64,000 bases of DNA from Mactra quadrangularis (lineage: Eukaryota > Mollusca > Bivalvia > Venerida > Mactridae). The notes below the pieces were generated by a model. The model had not been told where the DNA came from, ran no database searches, and saw only the letters and a program-made list of their open reading frames with translations. Numbering within the stretch: position 1 is the first letter of the stretch; every line of letters starts with the position of its first letter. The stretch spans positions 49,643,395 through 49,707,394 of the forward strand of contig CM046307.1 in NCBI GenBank assembly GCA_025267735.1, written 5' to 3'. The translations under genes were made by a program, and so were the position numbers. Of the stretch, positions 33,627 through 45,530 are shown in pieces.

Positions 33627-35838
33627 TTAGATCATTTCACATTGGTAACTACCAGGTCCAGGCATGTAGATGGATCTTTTACTGACTTCAAGTAATGGTT
33701 TAGCTGTTAATAAAACCAATGTTGGGTCAGGTACAAACTGACAGGACATACCCTTGGCACAGCCACAATGACCATTCATTGTCTCAAGTGGTCCACAGAA
33801 ATCATGCTCTAAACGGTACTTCTCACATACTCCTGAAAATAATTTGTAAATCTACTTCTAATCTAAATTAGAATTATAATATGATATTACCGAGTATGAT
33901 CAAAATTGTATTCAACTGTCAGAACAACTGTCAACAACAAGGACCACAATGGAAATAAGAGTCCATTACTCATTTTTGTGTCATCCTTAGTGTTGATGTA
34001 CCCTGACATGGTTCATTGTATTCATCATGTGTTGTTTGTTTTATGTTTTACCATGTTGATTGCAATGTTTTAAAAGCCATGTTATGTGTATATTGATACC
34101 AAATAAAATCTATCTATCTATCTAAGCGCAAATATTAACCCCGCGGATTTAAATACACGATATTTGTTTGATTATCCTCCGTACATAGATATGGATAGCT
34201 ATCAGTAGTGCGTAAAGAAGTATGTCAGTAAGTATTTAACTCAACGGGTAAATGTATACACCACTAGATTTATAAAATATACAACAAAATTCTACTTTCG
34301 TTTTCGATCTCTTTCTTCTCTTTGAAATGCAATTAATAATGTAATAATAACTTAGCAAAAGTTCCTTTTCCTTTGAGTTATTCGGAATGTTATTTATTCC
34401 AGATAAATGTCTTTTCTCTTTGCCGTCCATGGATATTGTTATTATTGACATCGGGACTTAAAATTGATTGACTGTTGAAAAGAAGCGTGGAACAAAAACC
34501 GACAGACTTGCTTGACTGTTGAAAAGAAACGTGGAACAAAAGACAAACAAATCAAACCTGTATCATGCTGTGGTCGAAGCACAGGAAGAATAGATTGTCT
34601 TTTACTGGCAACTAAGAACTCTGGTTGAATGTAACAACACTCATCACTGCCACAATCTGTGTCCAGTTTACATACTGTGCTCTGTAAGGTTTAAAATGTC
34701 CATGTAGAAGAAGTGGTCCAGTGGTAAGACACAAGTTAGAGATTGACAGGTCCTGGGTTTGATCCCCACTAGGGACACTGCTAATTTCCTTGAGCAAGAA
34801 ATTAACCTACAGTTTTTCCACTCAACCCAGCACTATGTAAATGGGTACTGTGAGGGATCGCCTGTCTGAAGGTGATTTCAATGATCAGGAATTATCGTAA
34901 AATATTGTAAAGTCGGCTGAAGATGTATATGGAAGCAGAATTTAAACTGCACTTTAACCTTAAAACATTACTTCAATATTCATATTAGTGTGAAGTCAAT
35001 CACATACAATAGTCAAATGATTGAATACGACTAACAACGACTGCTAGCCGCCCGACTAGACATAAGTCTACTGATCGAGAAGTCGTAGATATGATTGCAG
35101 AACGGGGCATACTCTTGTGGTGCTTGGTCATGAAATAATTTCTTCGACCATTCTACCTCCTACAACTGATTCGAAATGTAAGACAGTTATCAGTTTCTGT
35201 CGAAAGTATGAACCTAACAACTGATTTGCAGCTAAATCTAGAGATTTAGCCTTTGTAGGAACTGTGAAAAATTGACTGACTGCCATGATATGACTATACA
35301 ATATGTCGCTACGGCATTAAACCCATCAAAAGGCCCACGACTGAGAACGATTACCAACGACTGCTGGTAGGGTTTTGTCTAGTCAAAATGACAGAAAACT
35401 AGGCCACGCTAACTGCAACAAACCTCGGCAGAATCCTCTTTAGAGCTAAGCTAACACCACATTCTTCTGTAAAGGATTGTGTTCTTGTTGATGTGTTACG
35501 GTCAGGATGTTGTTTAGTCATTTACTAGCACATGAGATAAGTTTAGCTCACATAATTTATCAACACTTGTTTGCCCATCCTTAACTTCTCCAATATAGGC
35601 AATTATAGCGAATGTCGAAAATTGCGCGAAGTAATTGGAGCGAGAACAATCGGCATTGTTTTCAAATTGTTATGGAAAGGAGTTGAAGCCGTATAGTCGG
35701 AATCGAAGTCGAACATACTCTCATTTTTAAAAGCCAAAGTCGTGGTTGGCGTTAGTTTCGTAAAAACAACTGCATAATTATACTTACCTCAGCAGACGAC
35801 ACGAAGCAGACGACAATTGCTAAAGAAACAAAAAACAT
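33627..35838 (-). CDS. Astakine/prokineticin-like secreted cytokine, three exons
   Basis: Exons 35788-35838, 34558-34681 and 33627-33832 join in phases 0 and 1 to 381 nt, 126 aa. Residues 1-16 (MFFVSLAIVVCFVSSA) are a signal peptide. The mature part has ten cysteines in the prokineticin/astakine order: C-x5-C-x4-CC, then C, C, C-x-C, C and C (Cys21, 27, 32 and 33; then the cysteines in GVC, DFC, GHCGC, MSC and YQC). The vertebrate AVIT start is absent, as in invertebrate astakines, which act as blood-cell cytokines in crustaceans; a role here is inference. Two loops carry a similar motif, FLVASKRQSILP and LLEVSKRSIYMP. A single-copy colipase-fold peptide of other function is the alternative. 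Confidence 0.75.
34705..34960 (+). mobile_element. tRNA-derived SINE, family 2, copy 2
   Basis: It has A-box GTGGTCCAGTGGTAAGAC and B-box GGGTTTGATCCCCAC, then CACTGCTAATTTCCTTGAGC, CAACCCAGCACTATGTAAAT, GGGATCGCCTGTCTG and ATTGTAAAGTCGGCTGAAGA. It sits in the first intron of the astakine-like gene, 23 bp beyond the acceptor of exon 2 in genome coordinates and opposite in strand. Confidence 0.85.
35040..35330 (+). mobile_element. SINE family 3, copy 1
   Basis: It shares a long alignable body with 53270-53516: TACTGATCGAGAAGT, GGGCATACT.T.GTGG, CATGAAATAATTTCT, CATTCT.CCTCCTAC and CTAGAGATTTAG against CAGAGATTGAG. It ends TGTCGCTACGGCATTAAACC, the SINE tail common to family 1. No clear tRNA-like head was identified. 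Confidence 0.65.
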
Positions 35839-36615
35839 GATAATGAATTCTTATTGTATATTAAACCTAAACAGAATATATAGTAACAGTGACAGCGCTC
35901 TAATTTCTGATTTGATAAAACAAAACTAACTTGACCTAAGTTAGAAGTAGCGACAGAAGGGCGTAAGATAAGAAAGTCTTGTACTACTTAATTACTACAT
36001 TTCAAAATGTTGCTTGGTTTTACATCACATACAGTGTAACCTGAAACTTGTTGTCCCCAACCCAAACTCAACCAGGATTGTATAATTTCAAGTCAAGAAT
36101 AATGCCGAAAAGGTACGACTGCCAAATCTTCATTCTGAAATACATCGAGTTTGTACGAGTTCGGGCTACGTAAATTACCGAGCAGGTACGATGGATGAAT
36201 CTTTAATCTGAACTTCTGGATTCGATTGATCGGGTTTGTCCGATTTCCTATTACGGAAATTGCCGATGGCTGAATCCTGAGATATCCGGAATTCTGTGAT
36301 ATTTTAGCTATTTTCTTGTCCCCAATATAACCAAGTTTTTTCTATTCTAACAGAAAATATAATTAATAAACGCTCCGGATGACTTTAAATTTGGGGCAAA
36401 ACGAAAGTCATCTATTCAAAGTTGGTGTGACATGGCGACCATTTTAAAGATGGTCGCCATTATTTGTAATCTGCATATGACGCAACGATATAGTTATTAA
36501 TATAAATTTAGATAGTAGTATTACATTTAATTACCATTAAAATAATTACACGATTTCTAATTGATTACTTGTCATTATTATCAAAAATGGCTTCGCGTGT
36601 TTTTAGATACCAGCT

Positions 36616-36899
36616 CAACCCGGGTCGATAGCGCAGTCGGTAGCGCGCCGGGATTTGGATTCTTGTGCCCGAGGGGGTGCGGGTTCGAATCCCACCCGGG
36701 GAGGTTATACCCTTCCATGAAAATTTGACAATAATGTCGATTTTCCTCCATTGTTTAGATAATATGGAGAAGTTTCCGGCCTTATGGAAGGGTAGGTGAG
36801 TACTGGTTATAGACAATGGTCCAGGAAAGCTAGGTTAGGTGCGCTGGACGCCGTGAAATGACCTAAATTGTGTTGATTCGGCGTTAAATCCAATAAATA
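36616..36899 (+). mobile_element. tRNA-derived SINE, family 1, with 12-bp target-site duplication
   Basis: The best-preserved copy. It starts CCCGGGTCGATAGCGCAGTC, has B-box GGGTTCGAATCCCACC, and ends GGCGTTAAATCCAATAAA. The flanks TAGATACCAGCT at 36604-36615 and 36900-36911 are identical. The preserved promoter boxes and clean duplication suggest a fairly recent insertion. Confidence 0.92.
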
Positions 36900-39432
36900 T
36901 AGATACCAGCTATAAAACAAATGCATTGCTGTTGATTAACGATTCATGTGAAAAACTGAGACAAAGTTGTCAAAAACCTTTTAACTTGCAATTTATATGC
37001 AGTAATAAAGGTTTTAGTTTAACCAGAGTAAATAAAAGTTTTTTATATTTCTACCGTATATCTTTATCAGTAAACTTCTTGAAACTTTTGAGACAAGTGT
37101 GAGATTGGTGCACCCTAGAATAGCGTAAACGGCGTAAATCCACAGAGGCATTTATTTTACCACTGTCTGTTCCATGACTGACCCCACTAAGTTCTTGTTT
37201 CGTTATTTGTGTAAGGTGTTCCTTATCAAAGTAAAGTTAAAAAATTAAACACACCTCCCTCTTTGCATTTTGGCTGTGTAGAAGGTATGTGTTTTTTTAC
37301 GGTTGCTGTCATGTGAACTTAACCTTTTTCACATGCCCTCGTAACACATATGAACGGGCAAACGTTTTATCATTCATTATAATATTTATTACATCTGAAT
37401 ACAACACATGGAAGGTATGTGACTGTAAATCATATAAAAAGTATGAACTCATTTTTTCATTTCTCGTGATGTTGATGTTCTAAATATAGACTCTCTATTC
37501 ACCTCATTTAAACTATGGCAAGCCGAAACTCTCACAGAACAACTTTGGAAATTACGGTACACTTTACTTACACATATGTAGTTCTAGATTTTAGAAAATA
37601 CGGTATATTTGTATCATGTACCCCAAATACACCATGGTTTATTGCATAATACTTACATGTGCAAAACTGCTGTCACCAACTACTTATGCTATTTAGATGT
37701 TTTTCAGGCTTATGTGACCTTTTATCATTTTACTTATCTTTCTAATTGTCAGTTATTTCTCTATGTAAATATTGCACATAATTTGTACCATGTTTTTACC
37801 AGAGATCTACATGGAATATTGGATTTATATCCAAATGTGAAGCCACTCTGAATAAAGTCTTCAATGTCATTATTTTAATTAATGTCTAATAGTAATATTA
37901 CATGATATTCATAGAAATCTACGAGCCAAAGTCCCAGCCTCCATTACCAAAATGAAACAATTACAGTTGCATTTACATATTTCGTAGACCTGTGGTTAAA
38001 GCCCCATTATTAGAATGGTTTGAACTGTTTATTGTGTCTCTAATACATGTTTTATTGTGATAACTTCGTGGTTGTAAAAGAGTTTTCAAGTCTACTGTTA
38101 AAATATATATTTTTACAAAATGGCTTTAACAAAGCCATACAATTCTATTCCATTACATGACATTCCACGACTACCAAATAAACAGTCCCCATTGTACATA
38201 CCATGTTAAAATATAACTATGTTTTAAATAAAACACAGAGGATTTTGTCTTCCTCTAAGGTATCTAAGTAATTGAATGCTAATTAACAACATAAAACACA
38301 TAGACAATGAAGGCCTGTATAATAGACACCTCAGCAACATAACCTCAGCCAGACTTTTTTTCTATTCCAGATATCTAACCTCTCGGTCGTTCACCTTTAA
38401 ATAATTGTTTATAAATTATTTAAAATTAAGGATAGGAGGTTGGTTGTTGGTTGTTCAGTATGAGGAAAACAACGACCCCTTTTACGTGTTTCACGCACTA
38501 GCTTACCTGCTAAAGCGGGCGCACGAGATTTAAACAGGCGGAATTTCATCAGTCGCTGTATCGTTTTCCTCGTTTACAGTGGACTTTTTGTTGTTTTCTT
38601 TTTCGATTTCTTTTTTTTGGGAGGGTTCCGATATTTCGGGACAAGCGTAGCGAATCTGCAGTTTCATATTTTTAAAAAGTACAAATCTAAATGCCAGTTA
38701 AAACTGAAAATAAAATCGATATCCGTTTTTTTTCGAGTGTAGCTTCAGCTTCATTTTTACATTGAATTTTACAATTTAGTATTTAACCACTGTGTTTGTC
38801 AATCTACCTTTCGTCTACATTTAGTCAAACGGTGCTTTCAAGAAATTGCCACTTTTTCAAATCAGAAAATTTAGGGCATTTTTTATATGTTGTCTGTACG
38901 ATTTAAGTCTGCATGTTTGATTTTTCACACGAAACACAAACTATAGCAATAACTTCATCGATCAGACAATAAAAACATATGCCTTTAAATAATTAATATT
39001 GTTGTTAGAAGTATTTTGAAATCGTACTGACTAACCTTGAGGTCACTTTGACACCAGGACATCAGGACTGCATGAAATCTATGTTTTACAAAAATCACCA
39101 TAATTAACCTTTGTATATAACATTATCAAATTGTCATTTTATCTTTGATTTTATATGGGTTTTAAGTGCATTGTCCCACGCAAGTTTCTTTCATGTCTAC
39201 AAAAATAATCACTGCATAATGATGTTTTTATTGATGTTAAATGTTTATATGACAATATAAAATATCAGATTCATAAACAATAAAAGTCACATCTACAGAA
39301 AAGTACAGAAAAGTACAAAAAGTACATAAAAGTACAAAAAGTTCATCTAAATAAAGATCATGTCGCGTTGAATTGTCCACGATTAAAGAAGTAAAAGACA
39401 CTTGTCAATTTTTGTATAGTAAATTTTATTCA

Positions 39433-39564
39433 ACTGTCAGTGGCGTATGAGTTAACCTCACTGCCGTACAAACGGCTATATAATTATCTGGTTTGATCTC
39501 TCGTAAGAACAGAGCATCGTGATCAGTATTTAAATCGGCAGGGTTAATGTATTCGCCACTGAAA
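39433..39564. repeat. Fold-back element, family C copy 2
   Basis: The outer ends CTGTCAGTGGCGTATGAGTT and AATGTATTCGCCACTGA are inverted. The inner GTATTTAAATCGGCAGGGTT matches the other copies. Confidence 0.75.
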
Positions 39565-40269
39565 GATGAATATATATTTAACAATATAACATCCAATTCT
39601 GGTTCACACAGTTTGTTAAGTAATTATTTTCTAGGAATGGTGTTTGCACGAGTGTAAATGTCATTTTCTGGGCGTTGCAGTATGTATTGACAATCACGTT
39701 GTTTCTTCAATGCTTCACAGTATTAAGTACAGAAAAACAATTTAGTGTCACAAGTTAAGTCTTGTTTACGTTTACATTTCGTTGTGGTGAAAAAATAGTT
39801 TCACTATATACTCTTACATTTTACTGTATAAAACATTAAATAGAAATACTGAATTATGAGACATTTCTCAAACTCAATGATCAAAATATCAAACGTCTGA
39901 TATATGACAAGTGACTGCTGTGTTCTTAGGCAGAAGACAATTAACTTCATTAGCAGACGAACTTTACAAATCTTAAAAATTCGGCAGTTTCCGTATTTAT
40001 ATGAACACAATCGAGTTCAGATTGGTATTTTAACTACGCCCTTCCTAAAACCACGTCGTCTAAATATCAATTTGTTAATGAGCTGAATTTTTGCATCTAG
40101 ATACTGCGAGTTTAATTTATTGTGAAATACAAACTGATTATAAATTCATGTTTGTAATGCTTGTCAATAAAAAGACACGTTTTATCAACTATCAGACACA
40201 TGAGTAATATGTTGCTACATAAACACATGCAGTATGAAAAGTCACAAAATATGTCAGTCAAGTTTTCTC

Positions 40270-40385
40270 TTTTTGATTGGGTTTAACGCCGTAGTAACAC
40301 GTTGAATAGGCCAAATCACGACGGGTTAGTTAACCTACTCACCGTCGGTGGAAAGGCTAAATCTATGGATATAGCTGTTAACCAG
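40270..40385 (-). mobile_element. SINE tail fragment
   Basis: TTGGGTTTAACGCCGTAGTA followed by ACACG is the reversed family tail. Downstream, CCAAATCACGACGGGTTAGT and ACCTACTCACCGTCGGTGG resemble the 3' body. The head is missing. A similar short piece lies at 43595-43670. Confidence 0.6.
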
Positions 40386-41272
40386 TTGTAAGGCGCATAA
40401 TTCCGTCAGTGACTCAAATCTTCTTCTTAGGTGGTAAGAACAACATATTTTTTGGATGGTGCCCTATCTGGTCACCGAGAAGCGTAAACAAACAGTAGTT
40501 TCAGTTATTTGCATTGGCTTCTAAGAACAAAACCGATTCAGTTCGTTTCAATATACTGCAAAATATCATGCGGATTAGTTGGGCAGTATCATTAAAATGG
40601 CAGTCCGAGAGAGTGAGCATTCTAAACGTGATTATTCTTGACAAAACATCTCATACGACTTATACTCTAAAATACAGCAATAAAACAAAATTTTAAGAAA
40701 TAATTTTACGATGTGCCTTTTTTATCTTATAAATCGATAGAAAATATTAATTATCTTAGATTTTGTATAGAAAGTCAGTATTTACTAGTACTAACATAAC
40801 GGTCTTCTCTGATCATTTTACTTAAATGTCGGAGATTCATTGTTATATACAATATATACACGAAAGCTGTTTAATCACAAATTTCTATCTAGATTTCAAC
40901 TTTTCTGTCACTCTGAAAATTGAAACAAACACATTCTAGATGCAGTAAAGCAGTGTTCTGATAATAATAATTTTAGTGCAAATTGACAAGATGAAGATTT
41001 TATGTATAAAACTCTAACCAGTTTCATGTAGTAACGGTATAGATGGATGAAGATAGTTATATGCGCCTTTTATTTAAATTTCTTGCAAATTTTAGGCCAG
41101 TTCGTCTTACAATGATAATCTATTCACTTTCTTAACACAATTTCAGACACTGACGGGTAATTGTAAAATATCCAAAAGTAAAGCAAGTATGTGAACGAGT
41201 AGCTTTAAACAGTACGTAGTATGTATAATACCTTAAATGTCAAAACTAGGACTGCGTAAAAGATCCATCATT

Positions 41273-43018
41273 TTACATTGCTGTGACATCAGTAGTCGGT
41301 GGTTGTCGTTTATCACAAAAGAAACCATAAAATCCATCTGGACAAATACACTTATGTTCAGCACAAACGCTGATGCATGTCCCACCGTTCATGCATATAC
41401 TACTAAAATGTCCACACGACTCTGTAGCACATTGTCTTTCAGTCCTAGTAGTTTGAACAGTTTTGGTTGAATTCATCGAGGTGGTTGTTGTTACAATAGA
41501 ATTATTAGAAGGCGTCGATTCTTCTTGATTACCGGAAGTTGTCACCGTCTCCGGAAATGAGGTCGTGATATTAATGGTGGAATCATTTTGACTGTCGGAT
41601 GTATGATTTCCTTGAATAACAGTTGTATCAGCAGACGAAAGTGTGACGTTTGTTTCAGTGTCGTTTAAAATGGATGTAGTTGGAAGCATTGTACCATTCT
41701 CTGGTTGTGACGTGTACATGACGTCAGTTGTGACGTTTTCAGTGCTATTAGTGATGTCAGTAGTTACAGTAAATGCTTCTGTCGTTGATTCAATTGGAGA
41801 CGAGTAAGAACTATTCGTACTGTCATTCACTGTTGAGGTCGGTCCTTCTGAAGTATATGTAGGCGTCGATGACGAAATATCAGAACTCGTTGTTAGACCA
41901 TTGACGGTAGATACACTTTCAGTAGTAGTATTGTTAAGACTATCTACCGTAGTATATTCAGCGTCATTAACAGTCGACATGAATTCAGTTGTTTGACTTG
42001 GTGAAGTTTCAAAAGAAGCTTGGCTCGTTGTAGTTTCCATTGTTGTTTGGCTCGTTGAAGTTTCTAGCGTCGTCGGTAGATACTGTTCTGTTGAAGGTAA
42101 AGTTGATGATTCTGTTGTTGGCTGAGATGATGTTGTTGACAATGTAGATGTTGTTAGAGGAGTTGATGATACAGTTGTAGCGACTGTTGATGTAGTACGT
42201 TTTCTTGGAGTCACTCTTATTGTTGTTGTAGATGTTGTAGGCAAGGTTCTGGTAGTAGCTATATGAACTCTAGGAACATTTGGTTTGTTTATCTCATTTC
42301 CTTGTTTAAATGGAACACGTGTATTCAGCTTACGAATAATGTCAATAATTCCTGGAGTACGAGTCGTGCCGTAGTTACTAATGTTGACTGAAAATGCTCC
42401 AAAACGATGTTTTAGGTTATTTTGTTTCGGATTTGGTGACGTCAATCTGCTATTGAATTTAAGTCGAATACTTGGCTTAGATGTCGTTGGCGTTTCAAGA
42501 ACAGCACTTAAAATTGCCCCATACGTTTTTGCTGTGTTTGAAAAATGGTCGATATTTATCTTTGGTTTGTTCTTCGACGTGTCAAATCCATTCCATGAGT
42601 TTGGGTCCAATAAATTGTCATTCGCCAGAGTTTGTCTGTGGTTTGAAGATGCGACGCCGAAAGCAAATTTTGAAAGTGGTTTTAAGCCAGCAGTATGTTG
42701 GTTTTCTAAATTATTTAAATTATTCCTTTCTCCAGGTAGATTTGGAGACAATTTATTTTGTTGATGAACTGATTTCCCATTCGCACCATTCACACCATTT
42801 AACAATACTTTTAAGTACGGATCCAAAATCCTTAAGTTTTGCTTATGTTCGCCAAATAAATGTCGAGTATTCATACTTCTTTGATTCAATGGAGAACTAT
42901 CGCTAGTAGGTCTGAAAAACTGCAGCAATATATCTGCGTTCACATGTCCTGCCCCTAAGTAATTTAAAACATAGATGAAAAATAACTGCTGTAATATCCA
43001 TGAAGAAAAATTTGCCAT
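41273..43018 (-). CDS. Secreted Ser/Thr-rich mucin-like protein with C-terminal EGF-like domain
   Basis: One uninterrupted 581-codon frame with start context AAAAATGG. Residues 1-29 look like a signal peptide with a hydrophobic stretch (LFFIYVLNYLGAG). Residues 30-240 are Asn/Lys-rich with no recognised domain. Residues about 245-525 are a Thr/Ser-rich, presumably O-glycosylated region with loose repeats such as TTSTLSTTSSQPTT and TSQTTMETTTSQ, and many N-x-S/T sites. Residues 535-568 form an EGF-like domain (C, SICMNGGTC, KCICPDGFYGFFC) with two extra cysteines, at C530 and in ISVC. No transmembrane segment or GPI tail follows; it ends DVTAM. It may act in mucus, shell or extracellular matrix (inference). 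No family name is recognised. Absence of introns over 1.7 kb contrasts with its neighbours; a 5' UTR intron remains possible. Confidence 0.85.
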   Translation of the reverse strand: MANFSSWILQQLFFIYVLNYLGAGHVNADILLQFFRPTSDSSPLNQRSMNTRHLFGEHKQNLRILDPYLKVLLNGVNGANGKSVHQQNKLSPNLPGERNNLNNLENQHTAGLKPLSKFAFGVASSNHRQTLANDNLLDPNSWNGFDTSKNKPKINIDHFSNTAKTYGAILSAVLETPTTSKPSIRLKFNSRLTSPNPKQNNLKHRFGAFSVNISNYGTTRTPGIIDIIRKLNTRVPFKQGNEINKPNVPRVHIATTRTLPTTSTTTIRVTPRKRTTSTVATTVSSTPLTTSTLSTTSSQPTTESSTLPSTEQYLPTTLETSTSQTTMETTTSQASFETSPSQTTEFMSTVNDAEYTTVDSLNNTTTESVSTVNGLTTSSDISSSTPTYTSEGPTSTVNDSTNSSYSSPIESTTEAFTVTTDITNSTENVTTDVMYTSQPENGTMLPTTSILNDTETNVTLSSADTTVIQGNHTSDSQNDSTINITTSFPETVTTSGNQEESTPSNNSIVTTTTSMNSTKTVQTTRTERQCATESCGHFSSICMNGGTCISVCAEHKCICPDGFYGFFCDKRQPPTTDVTAM

Positions 43019-44113
43019 TTTTAAAAAACTAAAAAATGTTAATACTCAAACGTTTATATTTTATATAATATTTCAATGTCTGTATAAACAGCTATATATA
43101 TAACCTTACTCAAATAACTCACAATAAATAAATTAGAGAAACAATCCCTTTCACTAAACAACAACATCACGACATTTTAGTAAAAACTAAAAAGTGAAGA
43201 CCTTTTGTAAAAGAGCGTGTGTGTCGTTTTTCTCCCGTCATGATGTTCTCACTAGTTTGTTTTTTACGTAATCAACAATGTGACAGTGTTTAGTTGATGA
43301 TAAATATTGTCATGACAACAAGGGCTAGAAATAAATAATTAGGTATGTTCGTACGAACATGATGAGAATTTTGAACAATTCAATGAAAAGACATTTAGAC
43401 AAAAACGCCCTTAGTGCCCTTTAAAGCGTATGTCGTTCAACCCAACTGTAAGTGTTTGAAATCAAAGTGCTGTAAACACAGAAAGGTCATTAATTGTATA
43501 AATTCTATATGAATGAACGGCAACTAGTACAAAATAAAATACACCACAGTGATTAATCTACGAACTGGTCGATCCCAACGTATGAAACTTTTGGGGGTTG
43601 GATTTAACGCCCTAGCAACATATATCATGGCGGTCAGTCAACCTATTTTCCCCGGAAAGGTTGAAGTAGCTTTTTCTTGAATACCATTTCAAAATCGTCT
43701 TTGACTACTTTTTTATGTATTTTAGTGATCAAGGCTTTATTTAACGAGGCTACACATTTGGATAAATCCAGTCTACCATGTGGACCTCAATAATTAAGGG
43801 TCACACATTTACATATTATTGAAAATGACAAATAAAACACCGTTTTAGTTTTATAAAATATAATTTATTTAACTGAGCATCTTAGTGTGTTATAAATAAA
43901 ATATTTAGAACAGACAATAACACAAAATGTATATGACAAACAAACATTTCTATATATGTATAAGTTGACTTTCTTAATGATTGTTTTTAATACTAATAAT
44001 AATACTAAACATTCAAAGTTATATCCTTCCACAATATATCCAATATGTTGATAACAGAATTATACATTTACCATATAGAGAAATGGTATTAGTAAATTAT
44101 TATTATTATTAAA

Positions 44114-44246
44114 TTTCAATTTACCTGTCAGTGGCACATATATTAACCCTGCTGATGTAAATACTTGATCGTCGAAATATATACAGAAGTATTAAAGTGA
44201 GTATTTAAATCAGTAGAGTGAATGTATGCCCCAATGAAATTGAATG
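44114..44246. repeat. Fold-back element, family C copy 3
   Basis: TTTCAATTTACCTGTCAGTG at the left is mirrored by CCCCAATGAAATTGAA at the right. The inner stem ATTAACCCTGCTGATGTAAA pairs with GTATTTAAATCAGTAGAGTG. Confidence 0.75.
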
Positions 44247-45356
44247 CTTTTTACAATACCTTTATTAAGCAAAATGTAGTCAAACTTATTGTTGGCATGA
44301 TTCAAAAGACAATCGCTTTCTTATAATAATTAATTCAATAATTTTAAGAAATGCAGAAAAAAACATTAGTAAAGCCATCTATGCTGAGGCAGTTCGCAGC
44401 TTAAGACAATCAGCGGACTGCGGCATGAAACATAGACTATAACATATAAATTAATTCTAATTTTGTTGGAAGTTATAACATAACATAATACACATGTTTT
44501 TTGCCAGTATCACAGAAAAGTTTATATGAAAGACATAAATCATTAAAAAACTCTGAGAACAGAGGCAGGGCAAAACGTTATGTACTTAGAACTTATGATG
44601 TACGGTGAAACCTGACTTCAGTCTTCTCAGAAATCTGGAATCCGTAAAATTTAACACGCTTTTGACCATTCTTGGGCTTTTAATAAAAAATCGACCAGAT
44701 CAAATAGGAAAACTGAGATTCAAAATTGTGGCATCATCCCGTATATGTTCGGATGTCCTAGGTCAATCATATCGTTACACCATTATAAAGAGTATTTCAA
44801 TTGTAAAAAATAACTAAAAATTTTCGGACGTATTTTAACTTTCACAAGTCTTTCTTGTTGTACATACCAGTACATCATATGCATCATATACGTGATTTTG
44901 TGTACAGTATCAACAGAAGCTTGAATGACCTTAATTTGCGTATCATACTTAGGCGCTTCACTTACAATTACATCACCACTTAAAAATGAACTAGATGCAC
45001 GTGTTAATCTTTATGATTAATATATTTATACATTTATAAGAAAGAAAATTTATCGCAAATGTCAGTAGCAAAGTTAGAGAAACTGTGCCTTACTAACGTT
45101 CTATATGAAGGGGAACGTGATCCTGGATTAAGCTAACAGAGAAATTATTATTTCGTGTGCGCTAAGTAAAACATTTTTACTTATTTTTATCTCCCTACTT
45201 TTGTGTTTTTTTATTTGGCTTTCCTTTTTATGACATAAAATTACAAACTATTATATGCTTATTATGAAATAAGTTTTGTTGTTTATATCAAGGGATATAA
45301 AAATTATGTCATTTAACGCGTTTACTCATTAGGTTATGCTTGCGACGAAACAAATG

Positions 45357-45520
45357 GACATTACGCCGGATCTTCCAATTCTAAATATTTATAGTCCGTT
45401 CACCAATGAAAGGATTAGGGTATACTTGAAAAAAACATTGTAACATAGCTTTGAACGCCAAGGATTACTTTGTAAAACAAATGTACTACTTGTCTAAGGG
45501 TGTGGTTATGGTAGCCTCAT
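45357..45520 (+). pseudogene. Unknown ORF fragment, left copy (broken)
   Basis: It aligns with 47370-47531: GACATTACGCCGGATCTTCC against GACATCACACCGGACTTTCC, then TTCTAAATATT, ACCAATGA.AGGATTAG, and GGTGTGGTTATGGTAGCCT against GGCGTGGTTATTGTGGCCT. The frame is interrupted by stops, so this copy is dead. The protein family is not recognised. Confidence 0.55.
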
Positions 45521-45530
45521 TGTAATGTCA

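Larger units (their letters stand above)
35839..41272. other. Intergenic region, repeats only
   Basis: No gene was found. It contains a perfect hairpin at 36434-36462 (ATGGCGACCATTT and complement), a family 1 SINE at 36616, a family C fold-back at 39433 and a reversed SINE tail at 40270-40385. The rest is AT-rich unique-looking sequence with only short frames. Confidence 0.6.

Noticed and set aside
36434..36462. YY1-like site (GCGACCATCTT)
   Set aside because: It is one arm of a perfect short hairpin far from any gene start; a single motif match is not evidence for a regulatory site.
36618..36700. tRNA gene
   Set aside because: The A and B boxes belong to the head of a SINE with body, tail and target duplication; the same head recurs at 14848, 17701 and 6600.
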